A stretch of DNA of 64,000 bases from Pseudomonas monsensis (GTDB taxonomy: Bacteria > Pseudomonadota > Gammaproteobacteria > Pseudomonadales > Pseudomonadaceae), in assembly GCF_014268495.2 (NCBI RefSeq), contig NZ_CP077087.1, positions 2,111,501 through 2,175,500 of the forward strand, written 5' to 3'. Shown piece after piece: positions 8,137 through 17,365 of this stretch (its first letter is position 1; each line of letters opens with the position of its first letter). A program made the translations under genes and the position numbers. Below the pieces are notes generated by a model, which saw only the letters and a list, made by a program, of their open reading frames with translations, made no database searches and was not told the origin of the DNA.

Positions 8137-8166
8137 TAAAAAGCCCCGCGTTTCAGGCGGGGCTTT
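8137..8166 (-). terminator. Intrinsic terminator
   Basis: AAAAAGCCCCGC, a short GTTTCA loop and GCGGGGCTTTT form a hairpin; on the minus strand the T-run follows the stem 24 bp after the stop of the 74-residue gene. Confidence 0.85.
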
Positions 8167-8190
8167 TGCTTTTTGCAGCCTTTTCGGCTT

Positions 8191-8415
8191 TCAGGCAACC
8201 AGGGCCTGACGTGTACGATCGATCACGGCCTGCAGCGGTTCGGCGCTGGAGTACTGATCGGGGTACAGACGCTCGCTGTGGCGGGCGATCCCGTGTTCAT
8301 TGACTATGGTGAAGCTGAAGCAGCCTTTGCGAGCGGCCATGATCAGGCAGTTCATCGGTGCGAAGGCGTTGGTTAGGGTGCGAATGGCATCCTGAGTCTG
8401 GATTTGAGTAGACAT
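8191..8415 (-). CDS. Small conserved hypothetical protein, 74 residues
   Basis: The protein starts MSTQIQTQDAIRTL, with FAPMNCLIMAARKGCFSF in the middle and a helical C-terminus (AVIDRTRQALVA). The pattern of an N-terminal helix, a FxPxxC segment and a C-terminal helix faintly recalls the Pseudomonas DUF1652 proteins, but I cannot confirm it. There is a good terminator just downstream and a long leader upstream, both supporting a real transcribed gene. Function unknown. Confidence 0.65.
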   Translation of the reverse strand: MSTQIQTQDAIRTLTNAFAPMNCLIMAARKGCFSFTIVNEHGIARHSERLYPDQYSSAEPLQAVIDRTRQALVA

Positions 8416-8925
8416 AGTTATTAGGTGTTCCTACAAATGACACGGATAAGAACCGTGCAACGTTAAAACGTTCCAGTAACGTCGACCACCGTTGGTCGAA
8501 CGAAGAACCCGACTGGAACAAAGCAGCCAGTTTGAAGCGCTGAATAAGTTGGCGCGCTTGGGCTGGCAGGTAGGTACTTAGGAGGACAGGCATCACAACG
8601 AGGGCAAAGGTTCTGGGCCCGGGGTGAAGATCCTGATCAATTTGCAGGTTGGTTCGGTCAGAGTAAGTGTTCTTCGCAACACCCTTTGTATTCATTCAAA
8701 GGCGTGTCGTCACAAGATTTACCTGGAAACCATCGAGGGGTCGTTTCCCGCTTTTTTCGGTAGAGGCTTCTTGGAAGAAGGTTGACCGTGGGGATGTGTT
8801 CGACCGGAATTGACTTTCAGCTTGGTACTAACGCCGCGGATACTAACCAATCGTTGCGGATTATGCAAACCCATCGTTAAAAAGATGACGTGCGGTCGCG
8901 CGGATCACGGGTGACAGGACAGGCC

Positions 8926-8993
8926 TCTTCGCCAGCAGGCTCGCTTCCACTGCGATCGCGGTCTGGTGGGGTAGCGAGTCTGCTGGCGAAGGA
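8926..8993. repeat. REP doublet
   Basis: CTTCGCCAGCAGGCTCGCT and its inverted near-copy AGCGAGTCTGCTGGCGAAG face each other about 22 bp apart, the arrangement of a REP doublet (REPIN-like). Confidence 0.75.
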
Positions 8994-9308
8994 GTCTCGC
9001 CCGATCAACCGTCGGTCGCCACAAAAGCGTGCAGCCATTTCCGGCGCCAGGCCGCTTATCTCCCGTTCGGGATGCAAAACGACCCGAAAAAGCGCACCGA
9101 TATAACCGGGTAACAGGTACTTGTGCACATTAGTTGCGCAGCCTGTAACGGCGCTGTCATAACAATCCTGACCCCGGTCACTGCCTGTATCGAAAGTTTA
9201 AGTCAATGAAAACCATCGCTTTTTTTTGTTGGTGAAAAAATCGTCAGTTTGACTGCGAGCCCCATTCCATAAGGCTTTGCGCGGGTTGGAGGGCGGTTGT
9301 CCACTGAG

Positions 9309-9331
9309 TTATCCACAGCTTCTGTGGATTG
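9309..9331. promoter_or_regulatory. Inverted DnaA-box-like pair
   Basis: TTATCCACA (a perfect DnaA box) is followed after 5 bp by TGTGGATTG, an inverted box with two mismatches. It lies about 110 bp upstream of the Sel1 gene. A better inverted pair with the same 5-bp spacing occurs at 28184-28206. Binding by DnaA is inference. Confidence 0.45.
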
Positions 9332-9437
9332 TCCCGAGCGCTTGCTCTAGCACGGGCGTGCCGGGTTATTTTTCGACTTTACCTGTAGGAAAAAGAGAGT
9401 AGAGTGGCGCGCCTTCCGATCTGTCCCACAGTGTTTT

Positions 9438-9761
9438 ATGAAGTTTCGCTCAGTATCAGACTCTGTTACCTCACAACCACTTCCTGTTACCCCGCCCAAG
9501 CGATTTTCCGTGCGTGTGGCCGAGTGGCTGCTCGACAGCCCGCGCCTGAGCGCCAGCCACAATGCCAAGCACCTGGCCGGTCGCCTGCTCAAGCAGCCGG
9601 CGCGTGAAGGTGTGGTTGCAGCGCAAAGCCGTCTCGGCCAGTTGATGTGCCGTGAATGCGGCAATGCCCGGGACCGGCGTATCGGTCAGGATCTTTTGCG
9701 TCAGGCCGCCCGCGCCGGCGACCGTCGTGCGCAAGAGGAACTCGGGCTCATCGCAGACTGA
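9438..9761 (+). CDS. Small Sel1/TPR-like repeat protein, 107 residues
   Basis: Starts MKFRSVSDSV. The C-terminal part (AAQSRLGQLMCRE ... GQDLLRQAARAGDRRAQEELG) has the Ala-Gly-rich helix-turn-helix spacing of Sel1 repeats, with about one and a half repeats. No signal peptide or membrane helix is seen. Such short Sel1 proteins are generally protein-binding adaptors; the partner is unknown. It lies 62 bp upstream of rmuC on the same strand. A second small Sel1 protein is at 29505-29912. Confidence 0.75.
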   Translation: MKFRSVSDSVTSQPLPVTPPKRFSVRVAEWLLDSPRLSASHNAKHLAGRLLKQPAREGVVAAQSRLGQLMCRECGNARDRRIGQDLLRQAARAGDRRAQEELGLIAD

Positions 9762-9822
9762 GCTGTCCAAGACCTGACGCCTTGGTTAACCTTCAGGCTT
9801 TATAAGATTGGCAGGAGTCGCT

Positions 9823-11301
9823 ATGGCTATGGACTTGACCAGCGTATTGCTCGGTCTCGCAGCGGCGGGGTTGCCGCTGCTGGCACTGGCCTGGCAGCTG
9901 CAGCGCCGGGCCAGTGACAGGCAGGCCGAGGTCGCCTTGCTCGAAGAGCGGCTGGCCATGGCGCAACTGTCGCAGGACGGGCTCAACGCACAACTGGATG
10001 CCAGCCGCGACGAAATCGCCGACCTCGGGCAGGCCAACGCCGCCAAGCAAGCCGAACTGGCCGCTCTGCGCCGCGAAGTCGAGTTGCTGCAAATCGAACG
10101 CGATGACGCCCGCGACGCTTCCCACGCCTGGAACCTTGAACGCGCCAACAAGGAAGCCGAACTGCGTCGCCTCGATGCACAGGCCGCTTCGCTGAATGCC
10201 GAACTGCGCGAGCAGCAGGAAAGCCATCAACAGCGCCTCAACGACCTGCAAGGTTCGCGCGATGAGCTGCGTGCACAGTTCGCCGAACTGGCGGGCAAGA
10301 TCTTCGATGAGCGCGAACAGCGCTTCGCCGAAACCAGCCAGCAGCGGCTCGGGCAGTTACTCGACCCGTTGAAAGAGCGCATTCAGTCCTTCGAAAAGCG
10401 CGTGGAAGAAAGCTACCAGGCCGAAGCCCGCGAGCGTTTCTCGCTGGCCAAGGAACTGGAACGCTTGCAGGCGCTCAACCTGCGCCTGAGCGACGAGGCG
10501 ACCAACCTGACCCGCGCCCTCAAAGGCCAGAAAACCCAGGGCAACTGGGGCGAGCTGATTCTTGAGCGGGTGCTCGAACACGCCGGGCTGGAGAAGGGAC
10601 GCGAGTACCAGACCCAGGTCAACCTCAAGGGGCCGGATGGCGAGCGTTTCCAGCCGGATGTGGTGATTTATCTGCCGGGCGACAAGCAGGTGGTGGTCGA
10701 CTCCAAGGTCAGCCTCACGGCATATCAACAATACGTGGCCGCTGAAGACGACACCCTGGGGCAGATCGCGATCAAGCAGCACGTGCTGTCCCTGCGCAAT
10801 CACGTCAAGGGCTTGGCGGGCAAGGATTACAAGCGTCTGGAGGGGTTGCACAGCCTTGATTTCGTGCTGCTCTTCGTGCCGATCGAAGCGGCATTTTCCG
10901 CCGCGTTGCAAGCCGAGCCGACCCTGTTTCAGGAGGCTTTCGACCGCAATATCGTTATCGTCAGCCCGACCACCTTGCTGGCCACGTTGCGGGTGATCGA
11001 CAGCCTGTGGAAGCAGGAGCGCCAGAGTCAGAACGCCCGGGAAATCGCCGAGCGCGCGGGCTTGCTGTATGACAAGTTCGTGCTGTTCATTCAGGATCTG
11101 GACGAGGTCGGCAATCGCTTGCAGCAGCTGGACAAAGCCTACAGCTCGGCGCGCAACAAGCTGACCGAGGGACGCGGCAATCTGGTCAGTCGCAGTGAGC
11201 AGCTCAAATTGCTGGGCGCACGGGCGAGCAAGAGCTTGCCGGCTGATCTGCTGGAGCGGGCGATGACCGATGTCGATGGGCTGGTGGAACTGCCAGAGTA
11301 A
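9823..11301 (+). CDS. rmuC: DNA recombination protein RmuC
   Basis: A 492-residue protein; start at 9823 has CAGGAG 7 bp upstream. Residues 5-25 form a hydrophobic anchor, residues 30-220 a long heptad-rich coiled coil, and the C-terminal half is the RmuC nuclease-like domain with the segments GNWGELILERVLEHAGL, DVVIYLPGDK and VVDSKVSL (the D...(D/E)xK pattern). RmuC limits inversions at short inverted repeats in E. coli. The exact chemistry is not established. Length is normal. It is followed by a convergent sensor kinase gene. Confidence 0.95.
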   Translation: MAMDLTSVLLGLAAAGLPLLALAWQLQRRASDRQAEVALLEERLAMAQLSQDGLNAQLDASRDEIADLGQANAAKQAELAALRREVELLQIERDDARDASHAWNLERANKEAELRRLDAQAASLNAELREQQESHQQRLNDLQGSRDELRAQFAELAGKIFDEREQRFAETSQQRLGQLLDPLKERIQSFEKRVEESYQAEARERFSLAKELERLQALNLRLSDEATNLTRALKGQKTQGNWGELILERVLEHAGLEKGREYQTQVNLKGPDGERFQPDVVIYLPGDKQVVVDSKVSLTAYQQYVAAEDDTLGQIAIKQHVLSLRNHVKGLAGKDYKRLEGLHSLDFVLLFVPIEAAFSAALQAEPTLFQEAFDRNIVIVSPTTLLATLRVIDSLWKQERQSQNAREIAERAGLLYDKFVLFIQDLDEVGNRLQQLDKAYSSARNKLTEGRGNLVSRSEQLKLLGARASKSLPADLLERAMTDVDGLVELPE

Positions 11302-11349
11302 CCCGGACTTCTGTGGCAAGCGCCCTCGCCACAGGCCTCATGAGTGCGC

Positions 11350-14300
11350 TTAAAGCGGCACATACCGGCTCAGCAACGCCCGCAACGCCGCCGGTTTCAC
11401 CGGTTTGGCCAGGTAATCCAGCCCTGCCGCATGCACCTGCGCCACAGTTTCCGGCCGGCCATCGGCACTGATCACCACCCCCGGCACCGGCTCTCCCAGC
11501 GTGGTGCGTAACCATGCCATCAACTCGGTGCCGGTATCGCCGTGATCGAGGTGATAGTCCACCAGCGCCAATTGCGGGCGCACCCCCTCGCTCAACAACG
11601 CCGCACATTCCTCGCGATTGCGTGCAGTCCAGACCTGGCAGCCCCAGCGAGTCAACAAGCTGTTCATGCCGATCAGAATGCTGTCTTCATTGTCGATGCA
11701 CAGCACCTGCGCACCGCCCAGCAACTTGCCATTCAACTCGGTAGTGGTGCTGGCCGGCACGGTTTGCGTGCGGGCCAACGGTACACTGACGCTGAACACG
11801 CTGCCGCGCCCCGGCCACGATCGCACACGCAACGTATGCCCCAGTACCCGGCATAGACCATCGGCAATCGCCAAACCCAGCCCGAGGCCCTTTTCGGCGC
11901 GGGTCTGGTGGCTGTCGAGGCGCTTGAACTCCTCGAAAATCACCTGCTGTTTGTCTTCCGGAATGCCCGGCCCGCGATCCCACACCTCCAGACACAATTC
12001 GTCGCCACGGCGCCGCACACCCAGCAAAACCGGACCTTTGGCATAACGGAAGGCGTTGGTGAGGAAGTTCTGCAGAATTCGCCGCAGCAACTTGATGTCG
12101 CTGTCGATGCGCAAATGGCTGCCGCGCACGCGGAAGCTCAGGCCTTGTTCCTGCGCCAGCGCCTTGAATTCGGCGCCGAGGGTGTCGAACAGTTCGTTGA
12201 TGGCAAACGGCTTGCGATCGGGATTGATCTTGCCGTTTTCCAGGCGGGAAATGTCCAGCAGGTCGCTGATCAGGTCCTCGGCCGAACGCAGCGAACTGTC
12301 GAGGTGCTGCACCAGTTTCTGCGCCTCGCTGCTCAGCCCGTCGTCCTGATGGGAGAGGGCCGCGGAGAACAGGCGCGCGGCGTTCAGCGGTTGCATCAGG
12401 TCGTGGCTGACGGCGGCCAGAAAGCGCGTTTTCGACTGGTTGGCGGCCTCGGCGGTGCCCTTTGCCTCGGTCAGGGCGACGTTGAGTTGCGACAGTTCCT
12501 GAGTCCGCTCGGTGACTCGTTGTTCCAGGCCTTCGTTGGCCTCGGTCAGCGCCTGTTCGGCTTCGCGGAACGCAGTGATGTCGGTGAAACTCATGACGAA
12601 ACCGCCGCCGGGCATCGGGTTGCCGATCAGCTCGATCACCCGGCCATTGGGGAACAGACGTTCCGAGGTGTGCGCACGGCCCTGACGCATCCAGTGCAGG
12701 CGCCGGGCGACATGCACTTCCGCTTCGCCGGGGCCACACAAGCCGCGCTCGGCGTTGTAGCGAATGATGTCGGCGATCGGCCTGCCGACGCTGATCAAGC
12801 CGTCCGGGTAGTTGAACAGCTCCAGATAGCGACGGTTCCAGGCCACCAGTTTCAGCGACTGGTCGACCACGCTGATGCCTTGGGTAATGTTCTCGATCGC
12901 GCCTTGCAGCAGGGCGCGGTTGAATTGCAGCACTTCCGAGGCTTCGTCGGCGATCCGGACGACGTCCTCAAGCTGCATTTCCCGGCCTTCAATGGCGGCT
13001 TTTACCACTGCACGGGTCGAAGACGCTCCGAGCACCCCGGCCAGCAACCGTTCGGTATGGGCAATCCATTCGCTGTCGGCATTCTGGTTCGGGTTGAAGC
13101 CTTTGCCCTGGCGATAAGCAAAACGGATGAAGCTTTGCCGCGCACGTTCTTCACCGACAAAGCGTGCGGCCAGTTGCAGCAGATCGTCGATTTGCACCGC
13201 AAGCATCGAGCGCGCACTCGGCCGGGCGCTGATTTCCTGTCCGATAAAACGCCCGGCCTGCCAGTGCTCCGATACTCGCGTGCGCGACAGCACCGAGACC
13301 CAGGCGAACAAAGTGAAGTTACCGGCCAGCGACAGCACCACGCCTTGGGTCAGTGGCGTGATCGGCAGGTTCAGCGGATTACCGTGCAGCCATGCCAGCC
13401 CCGGAAAACTGCTCAGGGACCAGCCGAGGCTGTGCGCAGCAATCGGCAGAACCAGTGTGTAGAACCACAGAAAGGTCCCGGCTGCGAGTCCGGCGAAAAC
13501 GCCACGACGGTTGGCCTGTTTCCAGTACAGCGCGCCCAGCATCGCCGGTGCCAGTTGCGTCACCGCGGCAAAGGCGATCTGGCCGATGGTTGCCAGGCTC
13601 GCGGTCGAACCGAGCAGGCGATAGCTGACATAGGCCAGCAACAGAATCACCACGATGCTCACCCGGCGCACAGAGAGCATCCACTGGCGGAACACCTCAA
13701 ACGGCCGCTCGGCATTATTGCGCCGCAGCAACCACGGCAACAGCATGTCGTTGGACACCATGGTCGACAGCGCCACGCTGGCGACAATCACCATGCCGGT
13801 GGCAGCCGACGCACCGCCGATAAATGCCAGCATCGCCAGTGCCGGATGGGCCTGGGCCAGCGGCAGGCTGATCACGAATGAGTCGGGCAATACGTCGCCG
13901 GGCAGCAGCATCTGCCCGGCGAGGGCGATCGGCACGACAAACAGCGCGGCGAGGGCGAGGTACGCCGGAAATACCCATTTGGCCAGGCGCAGATCCTGCG
14001 GGTCGATGTTCTCCACCACGGTGACGTGGAATTGCCGCGGCAAACAGATGATCGCCATCATCGCCACGCCGGTCTGTACCACCATCGACGGCCAGTTGAT
14101 GGTCTCTTTCCAGTATTCCTCGAGGCGCGGGGCGAGCATCGCCTGATTGAACAGATCGTCGAAGCCGTCGTACAGACCGTACGTCACGAAGGTTCCGACG
14201 GCGAGAAAGGCGAACAGCTTGACCAGCGATTCGAAGGCAATCGCCAGCACCATGCCACGGTGGTGTTCCGTGGCGTCGAGGTTGCGCGTGCCGAAGACAA

Positions 14301-14820
14301 TGGTGAACAGCGCCAGCACCAGCGAGACGATCAGCGCGGTGTCCTGGGCGCGAGTGCCCATGGCATCGGCACCGGCGCCGATCAACAGGTTCACGCCGAG
14401 GACAATACCTTTGAGTTGCAGGGCGATGTAGGGCAGAACGCCGACCAGGCAGATCAGCGCGACTACCACCGCCAGCGATTGCGATTTGCCGTAGCGCGCG
14501 GCAATGAAGTCAGCGATGGAGGTGATGTTCTCCTGTTTGCTGATCATCACCATTTTTTGCAGAACCCACGGCGCGCCGACCAATAGCAGGATCGGCCCGA
14601 GGTAAATCGGCAGGAACGACCACAGTTGCTCGGCAGCCTGACCGACGGCGCCGAAGAACGTCCAGCTGGTGCAGTAAACCGCCAGCGACAGGCTGTACAC
14701 CCACGCGCGCATCCGCGGCGGCAACGGCGCACTGCGACGGTCGCCGTAGAAGGCGATGGCGAACATGATGGCCATATAGGCCAGGGCGACGGCGGCGATC
14801 AGCCCGGTGGACAACGACAT
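11350..14820 (-). CDS. mxtR: Hybrid sensor histidine kinase with SSS transporter domain (MxtR-like)
   Basis: A 1156-residue inner-membrane protein; ATG at 14820 is chosen because GGGAG lies upstream and the peptide MSLSTGLIAAVALAYM starts the first helix. Residues 1 to about 500 are a sodium:solute symporter (PutP-like) domain of about 13 helices, then a PAS domain (about 630-740), a coiled coil, HisKA with AVSHDLMQPLNAARLF (His near 806), HATPase with the N-box LQNFLTNAFRYA and GPGIPED, and a receiver with LALVDYHLD. This order matches MxtR (PA3271) of P. aeruginosa, reported with the regulator ErdR to control acetate and ethanol-related metabolism; CbrA lacks the receiver. The partner regulator is not in this window. 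The symbol is by architecture and remembered synteny. Confidence 0.85.
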   Translation of the reverse strand: MSLSTGLIAAVALAYMAIMFAIAFYGDRRSAPLPPRMRAWVYSLSLAVYCTSWTFFGAVGQAAEQLWSFLPIYLGPILLLVGAPWVLQKMVMISKQENITSIADFIAARYGKSQSLAVVVALICLVGVLPYIALQLKGIVLGVNLLIGAGADAMGTRAQDTALIVSLVLALFTIVFGTRNLDATEHHRGMVLAIAFESLVKLFAFLAVGTFVTYGLYDGFDDLFNQAMLAPRLEEYWKETINWPSMVVQTGVAMMAIICLPRQFHVTVVENIDPQDLRLAKWVFPAYLALAALFVVPIALAGQMLLPGDVLPDSFVISLPLAQAHPALAMLAFIGGASAATGMVIVASVALSTMVSNDMLLPWLLRRNNAERPFEVFRQWMLSVRRVSIVVILLLAYVSYRLLGSTASLATIGQIAFAAVTQLAPAMLGALYWKQANRRGVFAGLAAGTFLWFYTLVLPIAAHSLGWSLSSFPGLAWLHGNPLNLPITPLTQGVVLSLAGNFTLFAWVSVLSRTRVSEHWQAGRFIGQEISARPSARSMLAVQIDDLLQLAARFVGEERARQSFIRFAYRQGKGFNPNQNADSEWIAHTERLLAGVLGASSTRAVVKAAIEGREMQLEDVVRIADEASEVLQFNRALLQGAIENITQGISVVDQSLKLVAWNRRYLELFNYPDGLISVGRPIADIIRYNAERGLCGPGEAEVHVARRLHWMRQGRAHTSERLFPNGRVIELIGNPMPGGGFVMSFTDITAFREAEQALTEANEGLEQRVTERTQELSQLNVALTEAKGTAEAANQSKTRFLAAVSHDLMQPLNAARLFSAALSHQDDGLSSEAQKLVQHLDSSLRSAEDLISDLLDISRLENGKINPDRKPFAINELFDTLGAEFKALAQEQGLSFRVRGSHLRIDSDIKLLRRILQNFLTNAFRYAKGPVLLGVRRRGDELCLEVWDRGPGIPEDKQQVIFEEFKRLDSHQTRAEKGLGLGLAIADGLCRVLGHTLRVRSWPGRGSVFSVSVPLARTQTVPASTTTELNGKLLGGAQVLCIDNEDSILIGMNSLLTRWGCQVWTARNREECAALLSEGVRPQLALVDYHLDHGDTGTELMAWLRTTLGEPVPGVVISADGRPETVAQVHAAGLDYLAKPVKPAALRALLSRYVPL

Positions 14821-14970
14821 GCAACACTCCCGACAGAAGACTCCCTGGCATTCCTGCCCGGGCGGACAGTCTCGCATGTGCGCGGCGGTTAGTCAGTGTC
14901 GACCAAGGTCGTGGCGTGGCGGGGTGTCGCAGCGCAAGAGCCGGGTGGTTTTTGCAGTGACCGTTCAGGC

Positions 14971-15065
14971 CTCATCGCTGGCAAGCCAGCTCCCACAAAA
15001 ATCTCCAGTGGCACAGACGCCGTGACCTCACAGATCCTGTGGGCGCTGGCTTGCCAGCGATGGCG
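14971..15065. repeat. REP doublet
   Basis: TCGCTGGCAAGCCAGCTCCCACA and, inverted, TGTGGGCGCTGGCTTGCCAGCGA flank about 45 bp. It separates the kinase promoter from the end of the TetR gene. Confidence 0.85.
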
Positions 15066-15608
15066 TCAGTCCTGACGCAACGCGATATCAATCAGGCGAT
15101 GCAACTCTTCAACCTCCAGCGCCGCCGCTGAAAACAGAATCCGGAACACCACTGGCGCCACCACCAGATTGATCAACCGATCAATGCTCGGCGCCGCTTC
15201 ATCCGGGTGGCGCTCAATGATGGTCTGCAGCTGCGCGCCGAGGATTGTCACGCAGTACCCCGGCGTGGCACTGGCCTGCACGTCGCGCATCATGTTGCGC
15301 CCGGGCTCGGAACTCATCTCGTCGAGGTATTGCTCGGCCCAGGCGCGGATATCGCTGCGCAGACTGCCGGTTTGTGCCGGTTCGCTGTCAGGGCGCATGC
15401 GGGCAAGCGCGACGTCCGCCAGCAACGCCGCCAGATCACCCCAGCGTCGATAAATCGTCGATGGCGTGACCCCGGCGCGCGCGGCGATTTGCGGCACGGT
15501 CACGCTCGAACGCTCCTGTTCCTGCAGCAGTGCACGGACCGCCGAATGAATTGCATCTTGCACCCGGGCGCTGCGGCCACCGGGGCGTAAACCTTCTTTA
15601 ATAGCCAT
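15066..15608 (-). CDS. TetR-family transcriptional regulator
   Basis: A 180-residue regulator. The N-terminal helix-turn-helix reads VTVPQIAARAGVTPSTIYRRWGD around residues 37-59; the remaining part is an all-helical ligand and dimer domain. It is divergent from the MFS gene and both start within a 91-bp spacer that holds a strong inverted repeat, so it very likely represses the transporter and itself. The ligand is unknown. The ATG at 15608 is followed by MAIKEGLRPGGRSARV, a normal TetR leader. Confidence 0.9.
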   Translation of the reverse strand: MAIKEGLRPGGRSARVQDAIHSAVRALLQEQERSSVTVPQIAARAGVTPSTIYRRWGDLAALLADVALARMRPDSEPAQTGSLRSDIRAWAEQYLDEMSSEPGRNMMRDVQASATPGYCVTILGAQLQTIIERHPDEAAPSIDRLINLVVAPVVFRILFSAAALEVEELHRLIDIALRQD

Positions 15609-15657
15609 GGGGTAGACCTTAACACAAAGAATTTGCTTTAAGCGTGAGGCGGTAGCA

Positions 15658-15694
15658 CACTCCGCAAAAGCAAAAAATTAGCTTTTGCGGAGTG
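15658..15694. promoter_or_regulatory. Perfect 14-bp inverted repeat (operator or leader hairpin)
   Basis: The arms CACTCCGCAAAAGC (15658-15671) and GCTTTTGCGGAGTG (15681-15694) are perfectly complementary around a 9-bp AT spacer. The right arm contains the GCGGAG ribosome-binding site of the MFS gene, 7 bp before its ATG. As DNA it is a candidate TetR operator; as RNA it would hide the ribosome-binding site. Confidence 0.75.
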
Positions 15695-15699
15695 TGCAC

Positions 15700-16899
15700 A
15701 TGACCAGCCCTTTTAATAACGACGCTTCCAACCGTTCCAGCCTGTGGTTTCTGGCGATCACCTTACTCAGTTTTCTCGCCGCTTCCACCGCGCCGACGCC
15801 GTTGTATCACCTGTACCAGGACCAGTTGCACTTCTCGGCAGCGGTGCTGACCCTGATTTTCGGCGTTTACGCCCTCAGTCTGCTGGCGGCGTTACTGACC
15901 GTCGGTTCGCTGTCCGATCACCTCGGACGCAAACCGGTGATTTTTACTGCCGTGCTGCTCAACGCTTTGGCGATGGTGTTGTTTATCGGGGCCGACAGCG
16001 TGACCTGGCTGATCAGCGCACGGGTGCTGCAAGGCTTCGCCACCGGCATGGCCACCGCCGTTTTAAGCGCAACACTGCTCGATACGGATCGTCAGCAAGG
16101 GCCATTGATCAACAGCGTCGCGCCATTATTGGGCATGGCGTTGGGTGGCATGGGCTGCGGTTTGCTCGCCGAGTTCGCCCCGGCGCCGCTGCAGTTGACC
16201 TACTGGTTATTGCTTGCGCTGTTTGTGTTGCAGGCGCTGTATGTCTGGCGCCTGCCGGAAACGGTCACCCGGCAAGCGGGGGCGTGGGCGTCGCTGCGAC
16301 CGACGCTGCATGTGCCGGTGCAGGCGCGCCCGACCCTGTGGCGAGTGCTGCCGCTGAACACCGCGACCTGGGCGCTCGGCGGTTTTTACGCGTCGTTGGC
16401 CCCGTCGCTGGTGCGCACCGCCACCGGTTCGACCTCCAACCTGATCGGTGGCGCGACCGTGGCGGCCCTGACTGTGACCGGAGCGCTGATGATTTTCACC
16501 ATGCGCAATCGACCCGCCGCGCGCTCGCTGCAATGGGGCGCGAGTCTGCTGCCGATCGGCCTGGTGCTGATTCTGCTCGGCATGCACAGCGCCAGTCTGT
16601 CGCTGTTTTTCCTCGGCACGCTGGTGGCCGGTTGTGGGTTCGGTGCGGGATTCCTCGGCGCCGTGCGCAGCCTGGTACCGCTGGCCTTGCCCCATGAGCG
16701 GGCCGGTCTGATGTCGGCATATTACGTGCTGAGTTACCTGGCGTTCTGTTTGCCGGCGTTGCTGGCCGGGCACCTGACCCGCAGCCTGGGGTTGTTGGTG
16801 ACCACCGATGGTTATGGCGCGGTGTTGATTGTGCTGGCCGTGGCGGCATTGTTGCTCAGCTTGCGTCCGGCACCGGCCAAGGTGTGTCGCGCGCCATAA
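15700..16899 (+). CDS. MFS transporter next to a TetR regulator
   Basis: A 399-residue inner-membrane protein of about 12 helices; the ATG at 15700 has GCGGAG at the right distance, unlike the in-frame upstream codon at 15685. The loop GSLSDHLGRKPV at about residues 71-82 is the MFS signature, and VLQGFATGMATAVLSATL fits motif C-like sequences of drug efflux carriers. Divergent TetR control makes an efflux role plausible. The substrate cannot be named. Confidence 0.88.
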   Translation: MTSPFNNDASNRSSLWFLAITLLSFLAASTAPTPLYHLYQDQLHFSAAVLTLIFGVYALSLLAALLTVGSLSDHLGRKPVIFTAVLLNALAMVLFIGADSVTWLISARVLQGFATGMATAVLSATLLDTDRQQGPLINSVAPLLGMALGGMGCGLLAEFAPAPLQLTYWLLLALFVLQALYVWRLPETVTRQAGAWASLRPTLHVPVQARPTLWRVLPLNTATWALGGFYASLAPSLVRTATGSTSNLIGGATVAALTVTGALMIFTMRNRPAARSLQWGASLLPIGLVLILLGMHSASLSLFFLGTLVAGCGFGAGFLGAVRSLVPLALPHERAGLMSAYYVLSYLAFCLPALLAGHLTRSLGLLVTTDGYGAVLIVLAVAALLLSLRPAPAKVCRAP

Positions 16900-16951
16900 G
16901 CGCAGCGCTTTCGGTTAGCCTTGCGCAGTCAATCTGCTCACGGAACGATTC

Positions 16952-17263
16952 ATGAAGATCATTCGCAGCAAGTCCTTCACCGCCGACCGCGCCTGGGGCG
17001 CGCTGGACATCGCCAACATGAACGGCATCACCACGCGCCTGCACTGGACGGATCAGCCGTACAAATGGCACGTCAACGACGGTGAGGAAGTGTTTGTGGT
17101 GCTCGATGGCCGGGTGCAGATGCGCTATCGCGAGGGAAGTGAAGAAAAGCAGGTGCTGCTGGAGGTCGGCGATATTTTTTATGCCTCGGTCGGCACTGAG
17201 CATGTGGCGCATCCGCAGGGCGCGGCGCGGATTCTGGTGATAGAAAGCGAAGGCAGTGTCTGA
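16952..17263 (+). CDS. Small cupin-domain protein
   Basis: A 103-residue single-domain cupin. The motif region KWHVNDGEEVFVVLDGRVQMRY carries the conserved HxNxxEExFxVLxG-like pattern, and EVGDIFYASVGTEHVAHP is the second cupin motif with a His. These residues would bind one metal ion. The first motif has His, Glu and Glu in proper places. No substrate is evident; such short cupins act as isomerases, dioxygenases or storage and sensing proteins. It lies 52 bp after the MFS gene on the same strand and could be co-transcribed. Confidence 0.85.
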   Translation: MKIIRSKSFTADRAWGALDIANMNGITTRLHWTDQPYKWHVNDGEEVFVVLDGRVQMRYREGSEEKQVLLEVGDIFYASVGTEHVAHPQGAARILVIESEGSV

Positions 17264-17365
17264 CGGCTTATCCATAAAACAGATAACAGTTAGAGATATT
17301 ACCCGTTATATAGATATTCGATTCAGATCTACCATGGACTCAACCTCACCAGAGGACAGGAGTTC

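Larger units (their letters stand above)
8416..9437. other. Gene-free region of about 1 kb
   Basis: No convincing gene is seen. The first 280 bp are upstream of the minus-strand 74-residue gene and may hold its promoter and a leader. A REP doublet lies at 8926-8993, an oligo-T run at 9221-9228, and a pair of DnaA-box-like sequences at 9309-9331. The remainder up to 9437 holds the promoter of the Sel1 gene. A frame of 132 codons at 8297-8695 on the minus strand overlaps the 74-residue gene and was not accepted. Confidence 0.6.

Noticed and set aside
8297..8695. 132-codon minus-strand frame upstream of and overlapping the 74-residue gene
   Set aside because: No ribosome-binding site, odd composition, last third out of frame over a better gene; more likely leader sequence.
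11908..13881. 657-codon open frame antisense to the hybrid kinase
   Set aside because: Shadow of the kinase gene, low-complexity composition, no motif.
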